DNA of 64,000 nt. Origin: Amycolatopsis mediterranei (lineage in GTDB: Bacteria; Actinomycetota; Actinomycetes; Mycobacteriales; Pseudonocardiaceae). Where the stretch lies: positions 572,972 through 636,971 of the forward strand of contig NZ_CP100416.1 in assembly GCF_026017845.1 (NCBI RefSeq), read 5' to 3'. Position numbers and translations under genes: made by a program. Below the pieces are notes generated by a model. That model did no database searches and was not told the origin of the DNA. It saw only the letters and a list, made by a program, of their open reading frames with translations. Of the stretch, positions 45,001-56,336 are shown piece after piece (position 1 is the stretch's first letter; each line of letters begins with the position of its first letter).

Positions 45001-48000
45001 TCAAGTCGAACATCGGCCACGCGCAGGCGGCCGCGGGCGTTGCGGGCGTCATCAAGATGGTGCAGGCGCTGCGGCACGAGACCTTGCCGCCGACGCTGCA
45101 TGTCGACAAGCCGACTCTTGAGGTGGACTGGTCCGCCGGTGCCATTGAACTGCTGACGGAGGCCCGTGCGTGGCCGCGCAACGGCCGTCCGCGCCGGGCC
45201 GGGGTGTCGTCGTTCGGCGTCAGCGGGACCAACGCGCACCTGATCCTGGAGGAGGCGCCGGCCGAGGAGCCGGTCGCTGCCCCGGAACTGCCGGTGGTGC
45301 CCCTGGTGGTGTCGGCGCGGAGCACGGAGTCGCTGTCCGGGCAGGCCGAGCGGCTGGCGTCCCTCCTCGAAGGGGACGTCTCGCTGACCGAGGTGGCCGG
45401 GGCGCTGGTGTCCCGCCGGGCGGTGCTGGACGAGCGGGCCGTCGTCGTGGCCGGTTCGCGCGAGGAAGCCGTGACCGGGCTGCGGGCGCTGAACACGGCC
45501 GGTTCGGGGACGCCGGGCAAGGTCGTGTGGGTGTTCCCGGGGCAGGGGACGCAGTGGGCCGGGATGGGCCGTGAGCTGCTGGCCGAGTCCCCGGTGTTCG
45601 CCGAGCGGATCGCCGAGTGCGCGGCCGCGTTGGCGCCGTGGATCGACTGGTCGCTCGTCGACGTCCTGCGCGGCGAGGGCGACCTGGGTCGGGTCGATGT
45701 GCTGCAGCCGGCCTGTTTCGCGGTGATGGTCGGGCTGGCTGCCGTCTGGGAGTCCGTGGGGGTCCGGCCGGACGCCGTCGTCGGGCACTCGCAGGGTGAG
45801 ATCGCGGCTGCCTGCGTTTCGGGGGCGTTGTCCCTCGAGGACGCGGCGAAGGTGGTGGCCCTGCGCAGCCAGGCCATCGCGGCGGAACTGTCCGGCCGCG
45901 GCGGGATGGCGTCGGTCGCCCTGGGCGAGGACGACGTCGTTTCGCGGCTGGTGGACGGGGTCGAGGTCGCCGCCGTCAACGGCCCGTCGTCGGTGGTGAT
46001 CGCCGGGGATGCCCATGCCCTCGACGCGACCCTGGAAATCTTGTCCGGGGAAGGCATCCGGGTTCGGCGGGTGGCGGTGGACTACGCCTCGCACACCCGG
46101 CATGTCGAGGACATCCGCGACACTCTTGCCGAAACCTTGGCCGGGATCAGTGCGCAGGCGCCGGCTGTGCCGTTCTACTCCACCGTCACGAGCGAGTGGG
46201 TGCGCGACGCGGGGGTGCTGGACGGCGGCTACTGGTACCGGAACCTGCGCAACCAGGTCCGGTTCGGAGCGGCCGCGACGGCCCTGCTCGAGCAGGGCCA
46301 CACGGTGTTCGTCGAGGTCAGTGCGCACCCGGTGACGGTCCAGCCCTTGAGCGAGCTCACCGGGGACGCGATCGGGACATTGCGGCGTGAAGACGGTGGC
46401 CTGCGGCGGTTGCTGGCTTCGATGGGTGAGCTGTTCGTCCGCGGCATCGACGTGGACTGGACGGCGATGGTGCCCGCGGCCGGCTGGGTCGACTTGCCGA
46501 CCTACGCGTTCGAACACCGGCACTACTGGCTCGAGCCCGCCGAGCCCGCTTCGGCCGGAGACCCGCTGCTGGGCACAGTCGTCAGCACTCCCGGTTCGGA
46601 CCGACTCACCGCCGTGGCGCAGTGGTCGCGCCGGGCGCAGCCCTGGGCGGTGGACGGCCTGGTGCCGAACGCGGCCCTGGTCGAGGCGGCCATCCGGCTC
46701 GGCGACCTGGCCGGCACCCCCGTCGTCGGCGAACTGGTCGTCGACGCGCCGGTGGTGCTGCCGCGGCGCGGCAGCCGCGAGGTCCAGCTGATCGTCGGCG
46801 AGCCCGGCGAGCAGCGGCGGCGTCCGATCGAGGTCTTTTCCCGGGAAGCCGACGAGCCGTGGACGCGGCACGCGCACGGCACACTCGCTCCCGCCGCCGC
46901 TGCGGTGCCAGAACCGGCGGCGGCGGGAGACGCCACCGACGTCACCGTGGCCGGCCTGCGCGACGCGGACCGGTACGGGATCCACCCCGCGCTGCTGGAC
47001 GCCGCCGTCCGCACGGTCGTCGGCGACGACCTGCTCCCGTCGGTGTGGACCGGCGTGTCCCTGCTGGCCTCCGGGGCCACGGCCGTGACCGTGACGCCGA
47101 CGGCGACCGGCCTGCGGCTGACCGACCCGGCCGGGCAGCCCGTCCTGACCGTCGAATCCGTGCGCGGCACGCCGTTCGTCGCCGAGCAGGGGACCACCGA
47201 CGCGCTCTTCCGCGTCGACTGGCCGGAAATCCCGCTGCCCACCGCCGAAACCGCGGACTTCCTGCCGTACGAAGCCACGTCGGCCGAGGCGACCCTCTCC
47301 GCGCTCCAGGCCTGGCTGGCAGACCCCGCGGAAACCCGGCTGGCCGTGGTCACCGGGGACTGCACCGAACCCGGCGCGGCCGCGATCTGGGGCCTGGTGC
47401 GCTCGGCGCAGTCCGAACACCCCGGCCGGATCGTGCTGGCCGACCTCGACGACCCCGCCGTGCTGCCCGCCGTGGTGGCGAGCGGCGAACCGCAGGTGCG
47501 GGTGCGCAACGGCGTCGCCTCGGTGCCGCGCTTGACCCGGGTTACTCCCCGGCAGGACGCGCGGCCGCTCGACCCCGAGGGCACCGTCCTGATCACCGGC
47601 GGCACCGGCACGCTCGGTGCGCTGACCGCCCGGCACCTCGTCACCGCGCACGGCGTCCGGCACCTGGTGCTGGTCAGCCGCCGCGGTGAGGCTCCCGAGC
47701 TGCAGGAAGAACTGACCGCACTGGGGGCATCCGTCGCCATCGCCGCCTGCGACGTGGCAGACCGGGCGCAGCTCGAAGCCGTCTTGCGCGCGATCCCGGC
47801 CGAGCACCCGCTCACCGCCGTGATCCACACCGCGGGGGTCCTCGACGACGGCGTCGTCACCGAGCTGACCCCGGACCGGCTCGCCACCGTGCGGCGGCCG
47901 AAGGTCGACGCCGCCCGGCTCCTGGACGAGCTCACCCGGGAGGCCGATCTCGCCGCGTTCGTGCTGTTCTCCTCGGCGGCGGGTGTGCTGGGCAACCCCG

Positions 48001-51000
48001 GCCAGGCCGGGTACGCCGCCGCCAACGCCGAGCTGGATGCGTTGGCGCGCCAGCGGAACAGCCTCGACCTGCCCGCGGTGTCCATCGCATGGGGCTACTG
48101 GGCGACGGTCAGCGGGATGACCGAGCACCTGGGCGACGCCGACCTGCGGCGCAACCAGCGGATCGGCATGTCCGGGCTTCCCGCCGACGAGGGCATGGCG
48201 CTGCTGGACGCCGCCATCGCCACCGGTGGCACGCTGGTCGCGGCCAAGTTCGACGTCGCCGCGCTGCGGGCGACGGCGAAGGCCGGCGGCCCGGTGCCGC
48301 CGCTGCTGCGTGGCCTGGCCCCGCTGCCGCGCCGGGCGGCGGCCAAGACCGCGTCGCTGACCGAACGCCTCGCCGGGCTGGCCGAGACCGAGCAGGCCGC
48401 GGCCCTGCTCGACCTGGTCCGGCGGCACGCCGCCGAGGTGCTCGGGCACAGCGGCGCCGAATCCGTCCATTCAGGACGGACGTTCAAGGACGCCGGCTTC
48501 GACTCGCTGACCGCGGTGGAACTGCGGAACCGCCTCGCGGCCGCGACCGGGCTCACCCTGTCCCCGGCGATGATCTTCGACTACCCGAAGCCCCCGGCGC
48601 TCGCGGACCACCTGCGCGCCAAGCTCTTCGGATCGGCGGCGAACCGGCCGGCCGAGATCGGCACCGCCGCGGCCGAGGAGCCGATCGCGATCGTCGCGAT
48701 GGCGTGCCGCTTCCCCGGTGGCGTGCACAGCCCCGAGGACCTGTGGCGGCTGGTCGCCGACGGCGCCGACGCCGTCACCGAGTTCCCCGCCGACCGCGGC
48801 TGGGACACCGACCGGCTCTACCACGAAGACCCCGACCACGAAGGCACGACGTACGTCCGGCACGGCGCCTTCCTCGACGACGCCGCCGGGTTCGACGCCG
48901 CCTTCTTCGGCATCTCGCCGAACGAGGCGCTCGCCATGGACCCGCAGCAGCGGCTGCTGCTGGAGACGTCCTGGGAGCTGTTCGAGCGGGCCGCGATCGA
49001 CCCGACCACGCTGGCCGGCCAGGACATCGGCGTCTTCGCCGGCGTCAACAGCCACGACTACAGCATGCGGATGCACCGGGCCGCCGGTGTCGAGGGCTTC
49101 CGGCTCACCGGCGGTTCGGCCAGCGTGCTCTCCGGCCGCGTCGCCTACCACTTCGGCGTCGAAGGCCCGGCCGTCACGGTCGACACGGCCTGCTCGTCTT
49201 CGCTGGTCGCGCTGCACATGGCGGTGCAGGCCCTGCAGCGCGGCGAGTGCTCCATGGCGCTCGCGGGCGGCGTGATGGTGATGGGCACGGTCGAGACGTT
49301 CGTCGAGTTCTCGCGGCAGCGCGGGCTGGCCCCCGACGGCCGCTGCAAGGCGTTCGCCGACGGCGCGGACGGCACCGGCTGGTCCGAGGGCGTCGGGCTG
49401 CTCCTGGTGGAGCGGCTGTCCGAGGCTCAGCGTCGCGGGCACCAGGTCCTCGCCGTGGTCCGCGGGTCGGCGGTCAACTCCGACGGCGCGTCGAACGGCT
49501 TGACGGCCCCGAACGGCCCGTCCCAGCAGCGCGTGATCCGCAAGGCACTGGCCGCCGCCGGACTGTCCACATCGGACGTCGACGCGGTGGAGGCGCACGG
49601 CACCGGGACGACCCTGGGCGACCCGATCGAGGCCGAGGCGCTGCTGGCCACCTACGGCCAGAACCGGGAAACGCCGCTGTGGCTCGGGTCGGTGAAGTCG
49701 AACCTCGGGCACACGCAGGCGGCTGCGGGTGTCGCAGGCGTGATCAAGATGGTCATGGCCATGCGCCACGGCGTCCTGCCCCGGACGCTGCACGTCGACC
49801 GGCCGTCGTCCTATGTGGACTGGTCGGCCGGTGCGGTCGAGCTGCTGACCGAGGCACGGGACTGGGTGAGCAACGGCCACCCGCGCCGCGCGGGCGTGTC
49901 GTCGTTCGGCATCGGCGGCACCAACGCGCACGTCGTCCTCGAAGAGGTTGCCGCACCGATCACCACGCCGCAGCCTGAGCCGGCCGAGTTCCTGGTGCCG
50001 GTGCTCGTCTCCGCGCGGACGGCGGCGGGTCTGCGCGGCCAGGCCGGACGGCTCGCCGCGTTCCTCGGCGACCGGACCGACGTCCGCGTCCCCGATGCCG
50101 CCTACGCACTGGCCACCACGCGCGCCCAGCTCGACCACCGGGCCGTCGTCCTGGCCTCCGACCGGGCACAGCTCTGCGCGGACCTTGCCGCGTTCGGCTC
50201 CGGCGTCGTGACCGGAACGCCGGTTGACGGCAAGCTGGCCGTGCTCTTCACCGGCCAGGGCAGCCAGTGGGCCGGGATGGGCCGTGAACTCGCCGAGACG
50301 TTCCCGGTCTTCCGCGACGCCTTCGAGGCCGCGTGCGAGGCCGTGGACACGCACCTGCGTGAGCGTCCGCTGCGCGAGGTCGTGTTCGACGACAGCGCGC
50401 TGCTCGACCAGACGATGTACACCCAGGGCGCCCTGTTCGCCGTGGAGACCGCGTTGTTCCGGCTCTTCGAGTCCTGGGGTGTGCGGCCGGGTCTCCTCGC
50501 CGGTCACTCGATCGGCGAGCTCGCCGCCGCGCACGTGTCCGGCGTGCTGGACCTGGCCGACGCGGGCGAGCTGGTCGCCGCGCGCGGCCGGCTGATGCAG
50601 GCCCTGCCCGCGGGCGGCGCGATGGTCGCCGTCCAGGCGACCGAGGACGAAGTCGCGCCCCTGCTCGACGGCACGGTCTGCGTCGCCGCGGTCAACGGTC
50701 CGGACTCGGTGGTGCTCTCCGGCACCGAAGCCGCCGTGCTCGCCGTCGCGGATGAACTGGCTGGTCGCGGCCGTAAGACCCGACGGCTGGCCGTGAGCCA
50801 CGCCTTCCACTCGCCGCTCATGGAACCGATGCTCGACGACTTCCGCGCGGTCGCCGAACGCCTGACGTACCGGGCCGGTTCGCTGCCCGTCGTCTCGACG
50901 CTGACCGGGGAACTCGCGGCGCTCGACAGCCCGGACTACTGGGTCGGCCAGGTGCGCAACGCCGTGCGGTTCAGCGACGCCGTCACCGCGCTGGGCGCCC

Positions 51001-54000
51001 AAGGCGCGTCGACGTTCCTCGAGCTCGGCCCGGGCGGTGCGCTCGCCGCGATGGCGCTCGGCACGCTCGGCGGACCCGAGCAGAGCTGCGTCGCGACCCT
51101 GCGCAAGAACGGCGCCGAGGTGCCCGACGTCCTCACCGCGCTCGCCGAACTGCACGTCCGGGGCGTGGGCGTCGACTGGACGACCGTGCTCGACGAACCG
51201 GCCACGGCGGTCGGGACCGTCCTGCCCACCTACGCGTTCCAGCACCAGCGCTTCTGGGTCGACGTCGACGAAACAGCGGCCGTCAGCGTCACCCCGCCGC
51301 CGGCGGAGCCGATCGTGGACCGGCCGGTGCAGGACGTGCTGGAGCTGGTCCGGGAGAGCGCCGCGGTGGTGCTCGGGCACCGGGACGCCGGCAGTTTCGA
51401 CCTCGACCGGTCCTTCAAGGACCACGGCTTCGACTCGCTCAGCGCGGTCAAGCTGCGCAACCGTCTGCGCGACTTCACCGGCGTGGAGCTGCCCAGCACC
51501 CTGATCTTCGACTACCCGAACCCGGCCGTCCTCGCGGACCACCTGCGGGCCGAACTGCTCGGCGAGCGCCCGGCCGCGCCGGCCCCGGTGACGAGGGACG
51601 TCTCCGACGAGCCGATCGCGATCGTCGGCATGAGCACCCGGCTGCCGGGTGGCGCCGACAGCCCCGAAGAGCTGTGGAAGCTCGTCGCGGAGGGACGGGA
51701 CGCCGTGTCCGGCTTCCCCGTCGACCGCGGCTGGGACCTCGACGGCCTCTACCACCCGGACCCCGCCCACGCCGGGACGAGCTACACGCGTTCGGGCGGC
51801 TTCCTGCACGACGCGGCCCAGTTCGACGCCGGGCTCTTCGGGATCTCACCGCGTGAGGCCCTGGCCATGGACCCGCAGCAGCGGCTGCTGCTGGAGACGT
51901 CGTGGGAAGCCTTGGAGCGCGCGGGGGTCGACCCGCTGTCCGCCCGCGGCAGCGACGTCGGCGTCTTCACCGGGATCGTCCACCACGACTACGTGACGCG
52001 GCTGCGCGAAGTGCCCGAAGACGTCCAGGGCTACACGATGACCGGCACGGCTTCGAGCGTGGCGTCGGGCCGGGTGGCGTACGTCTTCGGCTTCGAGGGC
52101 CCGGCGGTCACCGTGGACACCGCGTGTTCGTCGTCGCTGGTCGCGATGCACCTGGCGGCGCAGGCGCTGCGGCAGGGGGAGTGCTCGATGGCCCTGGCCG
52201 GCGGCGCGACCGTGATGGCCAGCCCGGACGCCTTCCTCGAGTTCTCCCGCCAGCGCGGCCTGTCCGCGGACGGCCGGTGCAAGGCGTACGCGGAAGGCGC
52301 GGACGGCACGGGCTGGGCCGAGGGCGTCGGTGTCGTCGTCCTCGAACGGCTTTCGGTGGCACGCGAACGTGGCCACCGGGTGCTGGCGGTCCTGCGCGGC
52401 AGCGCGGTGAACCAGGACGGTGCTTCCAACGGCCTGACCGCCCCGAACGGGCCGTCGCAGCAGCGGGTGATCCGCGGCGCGCTGGCGAGCGCCGGGCTGG
52501 CACCGTCCGATGTGGACGTCGTGGAGGGCCACGGGACCGGGACCGCGCTGGGTGACCCGATCGAGGTCCAGGCGCTGCTGGCCACCTACGGGCAGGAGCG
52601 GGAACAGCCGTTGTGGCTCGGCTCGCTGAAGTCGAACCTCGGGCACACGCAGGCCGCGGCCGGGGTCGTGGGCGTGATCAAGATGATCATGGCCATGCGC
52701 CACGGCGTCATGCCGGCCACGCTGCACGTCGACGAGCGCACGAGCCAGGTCGACTGGTCGGCGGGCGCGATCGAGGTGTTGACCGAGGCCCGGGAGTGGC
52801 CGCGCACCGGACGTCCGCGCCGGGCCGGGGTGTCCTCCTTCGGCGCCAGCGGCACCAACGCGCACCTGATCATCGAGGAAGGTCCCGCCGAAGAGGCCGT
52901 GGACGAAGAGGTGGCCTCCGTGGTGCCGCTGGTCGTCTCCGCCCGCAGCGCCGGTTCGCTGGCCGGGCAGGCCGGGCGCCTGGCCGCGGTCCTCGAGAAC
53001 GAATCGTTGGCCGGGGTGGCCGGTGCCCTGGTTTCCGGCCGCGCGACGCTGAACGAGCGCGCGGTCGTCATCGCGGGCTCCCGCGACGAGGCCCAGGACG
53101 GCCTGCAGGCACTGGCCCGCGGCGAGAACGCGCCCGGCGTCGTGACCGGGACGGCGGGCAAGCCGGGCAAGGTCGTCTGGGTCTTCCCCGGCCAGGGCTC
53201 GCAGTGGATGGGCATGGGCCGGGACCTCCTGGACTCCTCGCCGGTGTTCGCCGCGCGGATCAAGGAATGCGCTGCGGCACTGGAACAGTGGACCGACTGG
53301 TCGCTGCTGGACGTGCTGCGCGGCGACGCCGACCTGCTGGACCGGGTCGACGTGGTGCAGCCGGCCAGCTTCGCGATGATGGTCGGGCTCGCCGCGGTGT
53401 GGACCTCGCTGGGGGTGACCCCGGATGCGGTGCTCGGCCACTCCCAGGGCGAGATCGCCGCGGCGTGCGTGTCCGGCGCGCTGTCGCTGGACGACGCGGC
53501 GAAGGTGGTCGCGTTGCGCAGCCAGGCGATCGCGGGGGAGCTGGCGGGCCGCGGCGGGATGGCGTCGGTCGCACTGAGCGAAGAGGACGCAGTCGCGCGG
53601 CTGACGCCGTGGGCGAACCGGGTCGAGGTGGCCGCGGTCAACAGCCCGTCCTCGGTCGTCATCGCGGGAGACGCGCAGGCCCTCGACGAAGCCCTCGAAG
53701 CCCTGGCCGGCGACGGTGTCCGGGTCCGGCGGGTCGCGGTGGACTACGCCTCCCACACCCGGCACGTCGAGGCGATCGCCGAAACCCTGGCCAAGACCTT
53801 GGCCGGGATCGACGCGCGGGTTCCGGCGATTCCGTTCTATTCCACCGTCCTGGGCACGTGGATCGAGCAGGCCGTCGTCGACGCGGGCTACTGGTACCGG
53901 AACCTGCGGCAGCAGGTGCGGTTCGGCCCCTCGGTGGCGGACCTGGCCGGGCTGGGGCACACGGTGTTCGTGGAGATCAGCGCCCACCCGGTGCTGGTCC

Positions 54001-56303
54001 AGCCGCTGAGCGAGATCAGCGACGACGCGGTGGTGACCGGGTCGCTGCGGCGGGACGACGGGGGACTGCGGCGCCTGCTGGCGTCGGCGGCCGAACTGTA
54101 CGTCCGGGGCGTGGCCGTGGACTGGACGGCGGCCGTGCCCGCGGCCGGCTGGGTGGACCTGCCGACGTACGCCTTCGACCGCCGCCACTTCTGGCTGCAC
54201 GAAGCCGAGACCGCCGAAGCCGCCGAGGGCATGGACGGCGAGTTCTGGACGGCGATCGAACAGTCCGATGTGGACAGCTTGGCCGAGCTGCTCGAGCTGG
54301 TGCCGGAGCAGCGCGGGGCGCTCAGCACCGTCGTGCCCGTGCTGGCGCAGTGGCGGGACCGGCGCCGCGAGCGCTCGACCGCGGAGAAGCTGCGCTACCA
54401 GGTCACCTGGCAGCCCCTGGAGCGCGAAGCCGCCGGCGTGCCGGGCGGGCGCTGGCTGGCCGTCGTCCCGGCCGGCACCACCGACGCGCTCCTGAAGGAG
54501 CTGACCGGCCAGGGACTCGACATCGTCCGGCTGGAGATCGAGGAAGCTTCGCGGGCACAGCTCGCCGAGCAGCTGCGGAACGTCCTGGCGGAGCACGACC
54601 TCACCGGCGTGCTGTCGCTGCTCGCTCTCGACGGCGGCCCCGCGGACGCGGCCGAGATCACCGCGTCGACGCTCGCGCTGGTCCAGGCCCTGGGCGACAC
54701 CACCACGTCCGCGCCGCTGTGGTGCCTCACTTCCGGCGCGGTGAACATCGGCATCCAGGACGCCGTGACCGCACCGGCCCAGGCGGCCGTGTGGGGGCTC
54801 GGCCGGGCCGTCGCGCTGGAGCGCCTCGACCGGTGGGGCGGCCTGGTCGACTTGCCCGCCGCGATCGACGCCCGCACGGCTCAGGCCCTGCTCGGCGTCC
54901 TGAACGGCGCCGCCGGGGAAGACCAGCTCGCGGTCCGGCGCTCGGGCGTCTACCGCAGGCGGCTGGTCCGCAAGCCCGTGCCGGAGTCCGCGACGAGCCG
55001 GTGGGAACCCCGCGGCACGGTCCTGGTGACCGGTGGGGCCGAAGGACTCGGCCGGCACGCCTCGGTCTGGCTCGCGCAGTCCGGCGCCGAACGGCTCATC
55101 GTCACCGGCACCGACGGCGTCGACGAACTGACGGCCGAGCTGGCCGAGTTCGGCACCACGGTCGAGTTCTGCGCCGACACCGACCGGGACGCGATCGCGC
55201 AGCTGGTGGCGGACTCGGAGGTCACCGCCGTGGTGCACGCCGCGGACATCGCGCAGACCAGCTCCGTCGACGACACCGGCGTGGCCGACCTCGACGAGGT
55301 GTTCGCCGCGAAGGTGACCACCGCGGTGTGGCTGGACCAGCTGTTCGAGGACACCCCGCTCGACGCGTTCGTCGTGTTCTCCTCGATCGCCGGCATCTGG
55401 GGCGGTGGCGGGCAGGGCCCGGCGGGTGCGGCGAACGCCGTCCTCGACGCCCTGGTCGAATGGCGCCGGGCCCGCGGCCTCAAGGCGACGTCGATCGCCT
55501 GGGGCGCGCTCGACCAGATCGGCATCGGCATGGACGAGGCCGCCCTCGCCCAGCTGCGCCGCCGCGGTGTCATCCCGATGGCGCCGCCGCTGGCGGTCAC
55601 CGCGATGGTGCAGGCGGTCGCCGGCAACGAGAAGGCCGTGGCGGTGGCCGACATGGACTGGGCCGCCTTCATCCCGGCGTTCACCTCGGTCCGGCCCAGC
55701 CCGCTGTTCGCCGATCTGCCCGAGGCGAAGGCCATCCTCCGGGCGGCGCAGGACGACGGCGAAGACGGCGACACCGCGTCGTCGCTCGCGGACTCCCTGC
55801 GCGCGGTCCCCGACGCCGAGCAGAACCGCATCCTGCTGAAGCTGGTCCGCGGCCACGCTTCGACGGTGCTCGGCCACAGCGGCGCCGAAGGCATCGGCCC
55901 GCGCCAGGCGTTCCAGGAGGTCGGCTTCGACTCGCTGGCCGCGGTCAACCTCCGCAACAGCCTGCACGCGGCCACCGGGCTGCGGCTGCCCGCGACGCTG
56001 ATCTTCGACTACCCCACCCCGGAGGCGCTGGTCGGCTACCTGCGCGTCGAACTCCTGCGGGAGGCCGACGACGGCCTGGACGGGCGGGAAGACGACCTCC
56101 GGCGAGTCCTCGCGGCCGTGCCGTTCGCCCGGTTCAAGGAGGCGGGCGTGCTGGACACGCTGCTCGGCCTCGCCGACACCGGCACCGAACCGGGCACGGA
56201 CGCCGAGACCACCGAAGCGGCCCCGGCCGCCGACGACGCAGAACTGATCGACGCACTGGACATCTCCGGTCTCGTGCAACGAGCCCTCGGGCAGACGAGC
56301 TGA
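42096..56303 (+). CDS. rifA: Rifamycin polyketide synthase RifA: AHBA loading module and modules 1-3
   Basis: The 4735-residue type I PKS starts with a CoA-ligase-like loading domain ([12 protein letters not shown] at 166-177, catalytic Lys494), which in the rif system adenylates AHBA, and ACP-L (Ser574). Module 1: KS (632 on, Cys802), AT (Ser1232; YASH 1330-1333, methylmalonyl), DH remnant (Asp1635 kept; the HxxxGxxxxP motif is lost around 1515-1529), KR (GGTGTLG 1835-1841, Tyr1973, LDD so B-type), ACP (Ser2137). Module 2: KS (Cys2366), AT (Ser2805; HAFH 2902-2905, malonyl), ACP (Ser3114). Module 3: KS (Cys3344), AT (Ser3783; YASH 3884-3887), KR remnant (GGAEGLG 4313-4319; Tyr replaced by Ala4443), ACP (Ser4613), C-terminal docking helices. 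It starts at GTG after AAAGGATC. The domain order fits known RifA. Confidence 0.97.
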   Translation: MRTDLIKPLHVALLENATRFAGKPAFADDHRTVTYGDLEARTRRLAGHLAGLGVRHGDRVAICLGNRVSTVESYFAILRAGAVGVPLNPGSATAELEHPLTDSGATVVVTDAAQAARLRLAPHVELLVTGDDVPEGAHSYDELALSEPAEPAADDLELDEPAWMFYTSGTTGRPKGVVSTQRNCLWSVASCYVPFPGLSDQDRVLWPLPLFHSLSHIACVLSATVVGASVRIADGSSADDVMRLIEAESSTFLAGVPTTYHHLVRAARQRGFSAPSLRIGLAGGAVLGAGLRSEFEETFGVPLIDAYGSTETCGAITMNPPDGARVEGSCGLAVPGVDVRVVDPDTGLDVPAGEEGEVWVSGPNVMLGYHNSPEATAAAMRDGWFRTGDLARRDDAGYFTICGRIKELIIRGGANIHPGEVEAVLRTVDGVADAAVGGVPHDTLGEVPVAYVIPGPTGFDPAALIEKCREQLSAYKVPDRILEVAHIPRTASGKIRRGLLTDEPAQLRYAATEHEEQSRHADESVAAALRARLSGLDERAQCELLEDLVRTQAADVLGQPVPDGRAFRDLGFTSLAIVELRNRLTEHTGLWLPASAVFDHPTPAALAARVRAELLGITQAVAEPVVAADPGEPIAIVGMACRLPGGVASPEDLWRLVAERVDAVSEFPGDRGWDLDSLIDPDRERAGTSYVGQGGFLHDAGEFDAGFFGISPREAVAMDPQQRLLLETSWEALENAGVDPIALKGTDTGVFSGLMGQGYGSGAVAPELEGFVTTGVASSVASGRVSYVLGLEGPAVTVDTACSSSLVAMHLAAQALRQGECSMALAGGVTVMATPGSFVEFSRQRALAPDGRCKAFAAAADGTGWSEGVGVVVLERLSVARERGHRILAVLRGSAVNQDGASNGLTAPNGLSQQRVIRRALAAAGLAPSDVDVVEAHGTGTTLGDPIEAQALLATYGQERKQPLWLGSLKSNIGHAQAAAGVAGVIKMVQALRHETLPPTLHVDKPTLEVDWSAGAIELLTEARAWPRNGRPRRAGVSSFGVSGTNAHLILEEAPAEEPVAAPELPVVPLVVSARSTESLSGQAERLASLLEGDVSLTEVAGALVSRRAVLDERAVVVAGSREEAVTGLRALNTAGSGTPGKVVWVFPGQGTQWAGMGRELLAESPVFAERIAECAAALAPWIDWSLVDVLRGEGDLGRVDVLQPACFAVMVGLAAVWESVGVRPDAVVGHSQGEIAAACVSGALSLEDAAKVVALRSQAIAAELSGRGGMASVALGEDDVVSRLVDGVEVAAVNGPSSVVIAGDAHALDATLEILSGEGIRVRRVAVDYASHTRHVEDIRDTLAETLAGISAQAPAVPFYSTVTSEWVRDAGVLDGGYWYRNLRNQVRFGAAATALLEQGHTVFVEVSAHPVTVQPLSELTGDAIGTLRREDGGLRRLLASMGELFVRGIDVDWTAMVPAAGWVDLPTYAFEHRHYWLEPAEPASAGDPLLGTVVSTPGSDRLTAVAQWSRRAQPWAVDGLVPNAALVEAAIRLGDLAGTPVVGELVVDAPVVLPRRGSREVQLIVGEPGEQRRRPIEVFSREADEPWTRHAHGTLAPAAAAVPEPAAAGDATDVTVAGLRDADRYGIHPALLDAAVRTVVGDDLLPSVWTGVSLLASGATAVTVTPTATGLRLTDPAGQPVLTVESVRGTPFVAEQGTTDALFRVDWPEIPLPTAETADFLPYEATSAEATLSALQAWLADPAETRLAVVTGDCTEPGAAAIWGLVRSAQSEHPGRIVLADLDDPAVLPAVVASGEPQVRVRNGVASVPRLTRVTPRQDARPLDPEGTVLITGGTGTLGALTARHLVTAHGVRHLVLVSRRGEAPELQEELTALGASVAIAACDVADRAQLEAVLRAIPAEHPLTAVIHTAGVLDDGVVTELTPDRLATVRRPKVDAARLLDELTREADLAAFVLFSSAAGVLGNPGQAGYAAANAELDALARQRNSLDLPAVSIAWGYWATVSGMTEHLGDADLRRNQRIGMSGLPADEGMALLDAAIATGGTLVAAKFDVAALRATAKAGGPVPPLLRGLAPLPRRAAAKTASLTERLAGLAETEQAAALLDLVRRHAAEVLGHSGAESVHSGRTFKDAGFDSLTAVELRNRLAAATGLTLSPAMIFDYPKPPALADHLRAKLFGSAANRPAEIGTAAAEEPIAIVAMACRFPGGVHSPEDLWRLVADGADAVTEFPADRGWDTDRLYHEDPDHEGTTYVRHGAFLDDAAGFDAAFFGISPNEALAMDPQQRLLLETSWELFERAAIDPTTLAGQDIGVFAGVNSHDYSMRMHRAAGVEGFRLTGGSASVLSGRVAYHFGVEGPAVTVDTACSSSLVALHMAVQALQRGECSMALAGGVMVMGTVETFVEFSRQRGLAPDGRCKAFADGADGTGWSEGVGLLLVERLSEAQRRGHQVLAVVRGSAVNSDGASNGLTAPNGPSQQRVIRKALAAAGLSTSDVDAVEAHGTGTTLGDPIEAEALLATYGQNRETPLWLGSVKSNLGHTQAAAGVAGVIKMVMAMRHGVLPRTLHVDRPSSYVDWSAGAVELLTEARDWVSNGHPRRAGVSSFGIGGTNAHVVLEEVAAPITTPQPEPAEFLVPVLVSARTAAGLRGQAGRLAAFLGDRTDVRVPDAAYALATTRAQLDHRAVVLASDRAQLCADLAAFGSGVVTGTPVDGKLAVLFTGQGSQWAGMGRELAETFPVFRDAFEAACEAVDTHLRERPLREVVFDDSALLDQTMYTQGALFAVETALFRLFESWGVRPGLLAGHSIGELAAAHVSGVLDLADAGELVAARGRLMQALPAGGAMVAVQATEDEVAPLLDGTVCVAAVNGPDSVVLSGTEAAVLAVADELAGRGRKTRRLAVSHAFHSPLMEPMLDDFRAVAERLTYRAGSLPVVSTLTGELAALDSPDYWVGQVRNAVRFSDAVTALGAQGASTFLELGPGGALAAMALGTLGGPEQSCVATLRKNGAEVPDVLTALAELHVRGVGVDWTTVLDEPATAVGTVLPTYAFQHQRFWVDVDETAAVSVTPPPAEPIVDRPVQDVLELVRESAAVVLGHRDAGSFDLDRSFKDHGFDSLSAVKLRNRLRDFTGVELPSTLIFDYPNPAVLADHLRAELLGERPAAPAPVTRDVSDEPIAIVGMSTRLPGGADSPEELWKLVAEGRDAVSGFPVDRGWDLDGLYHPDPAHAGTSYTRSGGFLHDAAQFDAGLFGISPREALAMDPQQRLLLETSWEALERAGVDPLSARGSDVGVFTGIVHHDYVTRLREVPEDVQGYTMTGTASSVASGRVAYVFGFEGPAVTVDTACSSSLVAMHLAAQALRQGECSMALAGGATVMASPDAFLEFSRQRGLSADGRCKAYAEGADGTGWAEGVGVVVLERLSVARERGHRVLAVLRGSAVNQDGASNGLTAPNGPSQQRVIRGALASAGLAPSDVDVVEGHGTGTALGDPIEVQALLATYGQEREQPLWLGSLKSNLGHTQAAAGVVGVIKMIMAMRHGVMPATLHVDERTSQVDWSAGAIEVLTEAREWPRTGRPRRAGVSSFGASGTNAHLIIEEGPAEEAVDEEVASVVPLVVSARSAGSLAGQAGRLAAVLENESLAGVAGALVSGRATLNERAVVIAGSRDEAQDGLQALARGENAPGVVTGTAGKPGKVVWVFPGQGSQWMGMGRDLLDSSPVFAARIKECAAALEQWTDWSLLDVLRGDADLLDRVDVVQPASFAMMVGLAAVWTSLGVTPDAVLGHSQGEIAAACVSGALSLDDAAKVVALRSQAIAGELAGRGGMASVALSEEDAVARLTPWANRVEVAAVNSPSSVVIAGDAQALDEALEALAGDGVRVRRVAVDYASHTRHVEAIAETLAKTLAGIDARVPAIPFYSTVLGTWIEQAVVDAGYWYRNLRQQVRFGPSVADLAGLGHTVFVEISAHPVLVQPLSEISDDAVVTGSLRRDDGGLRRLLASAAELYVRGVAVDWTAAVPAAGWVDLPTYAFDRRHFWLHEAETAEAAEGMDGEFWTAIEQSDVDSLAELLELVPEQRGALSTVVPVLAQWRDRRRERSTAEKLRYQVTWQPLEREAAGVPGGRWLAVVPAGTTDALLKELTGQGLDIVRLEIEEASRAQLAEQLRNVLAEHDLTGVLSLLALDGGPADAAEITASTLALVQALGDTTTSAPLWCLTSGAVNIGIQDAVTAPAQAAVWGLGRAVALERLDRWGGLVDLPAAIDARTAQALLGVLNGAAGEDQLAVRRSGVYRRRLVRKPVPESATSRWEPRGTVLVTGGAEGLGRHASVWLAQSGAERLIVTGTDGVDELTAELAEFGTTVEFCADTDRDAIAQLVADSEVTAVVHAADIAQTSSVDDTGVADLDEVFAAKVTTAVWLDQLFEDTPLDAFVVFSSIAGIWGGGGQGPAGAANAVLDALVEWRRARGLKATSIAWGALDQIGIGMDEAALAQLRRRGVIPMAPPLAVTAMVQAVAGNEKAVAVADMDWAAFIPAFTSVRPSPLFADLPEAKAILRAAQDDGEDGDTASSLADSLRAVPDAEQNRILLKLVRGHASTVLGHSGAEGIGPRQAFQEVGFDSLAAVNLRNSLHAATGLRLPATLIFDYPTPEALVGYLRVELLREADDGLDGREDDLRRVLAAVPFARFKEAGVLDTLLGLADTGTEPGTDAETTEAAPAADDAELIDALDISGLVQRALGQTS
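44472..44530 (+). repeat. 59-base perfect repeat shared by KS1 and KS3 of rifA
   Basis: The KS active-site region at 44472-44530 is identical to 52098-52156, including the rare TGT codon for the catalytic Cys where most other KS copies use TGC. It is a footprint of module duplication or gene conversion within rifA. Confidence 0.8.
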
Positions 56304-56336
56304 CCGCCGATGGCGAACCAATCGTGGAGGAAGAAC

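Noticed and set aside
41940..48470. A 2176-codon open frame antisense to P450-rifA
   Set aside because: It is a shadow of strong third-position GC bias; its translation has low-complexity Arg/Gly/Val composition and no domains.
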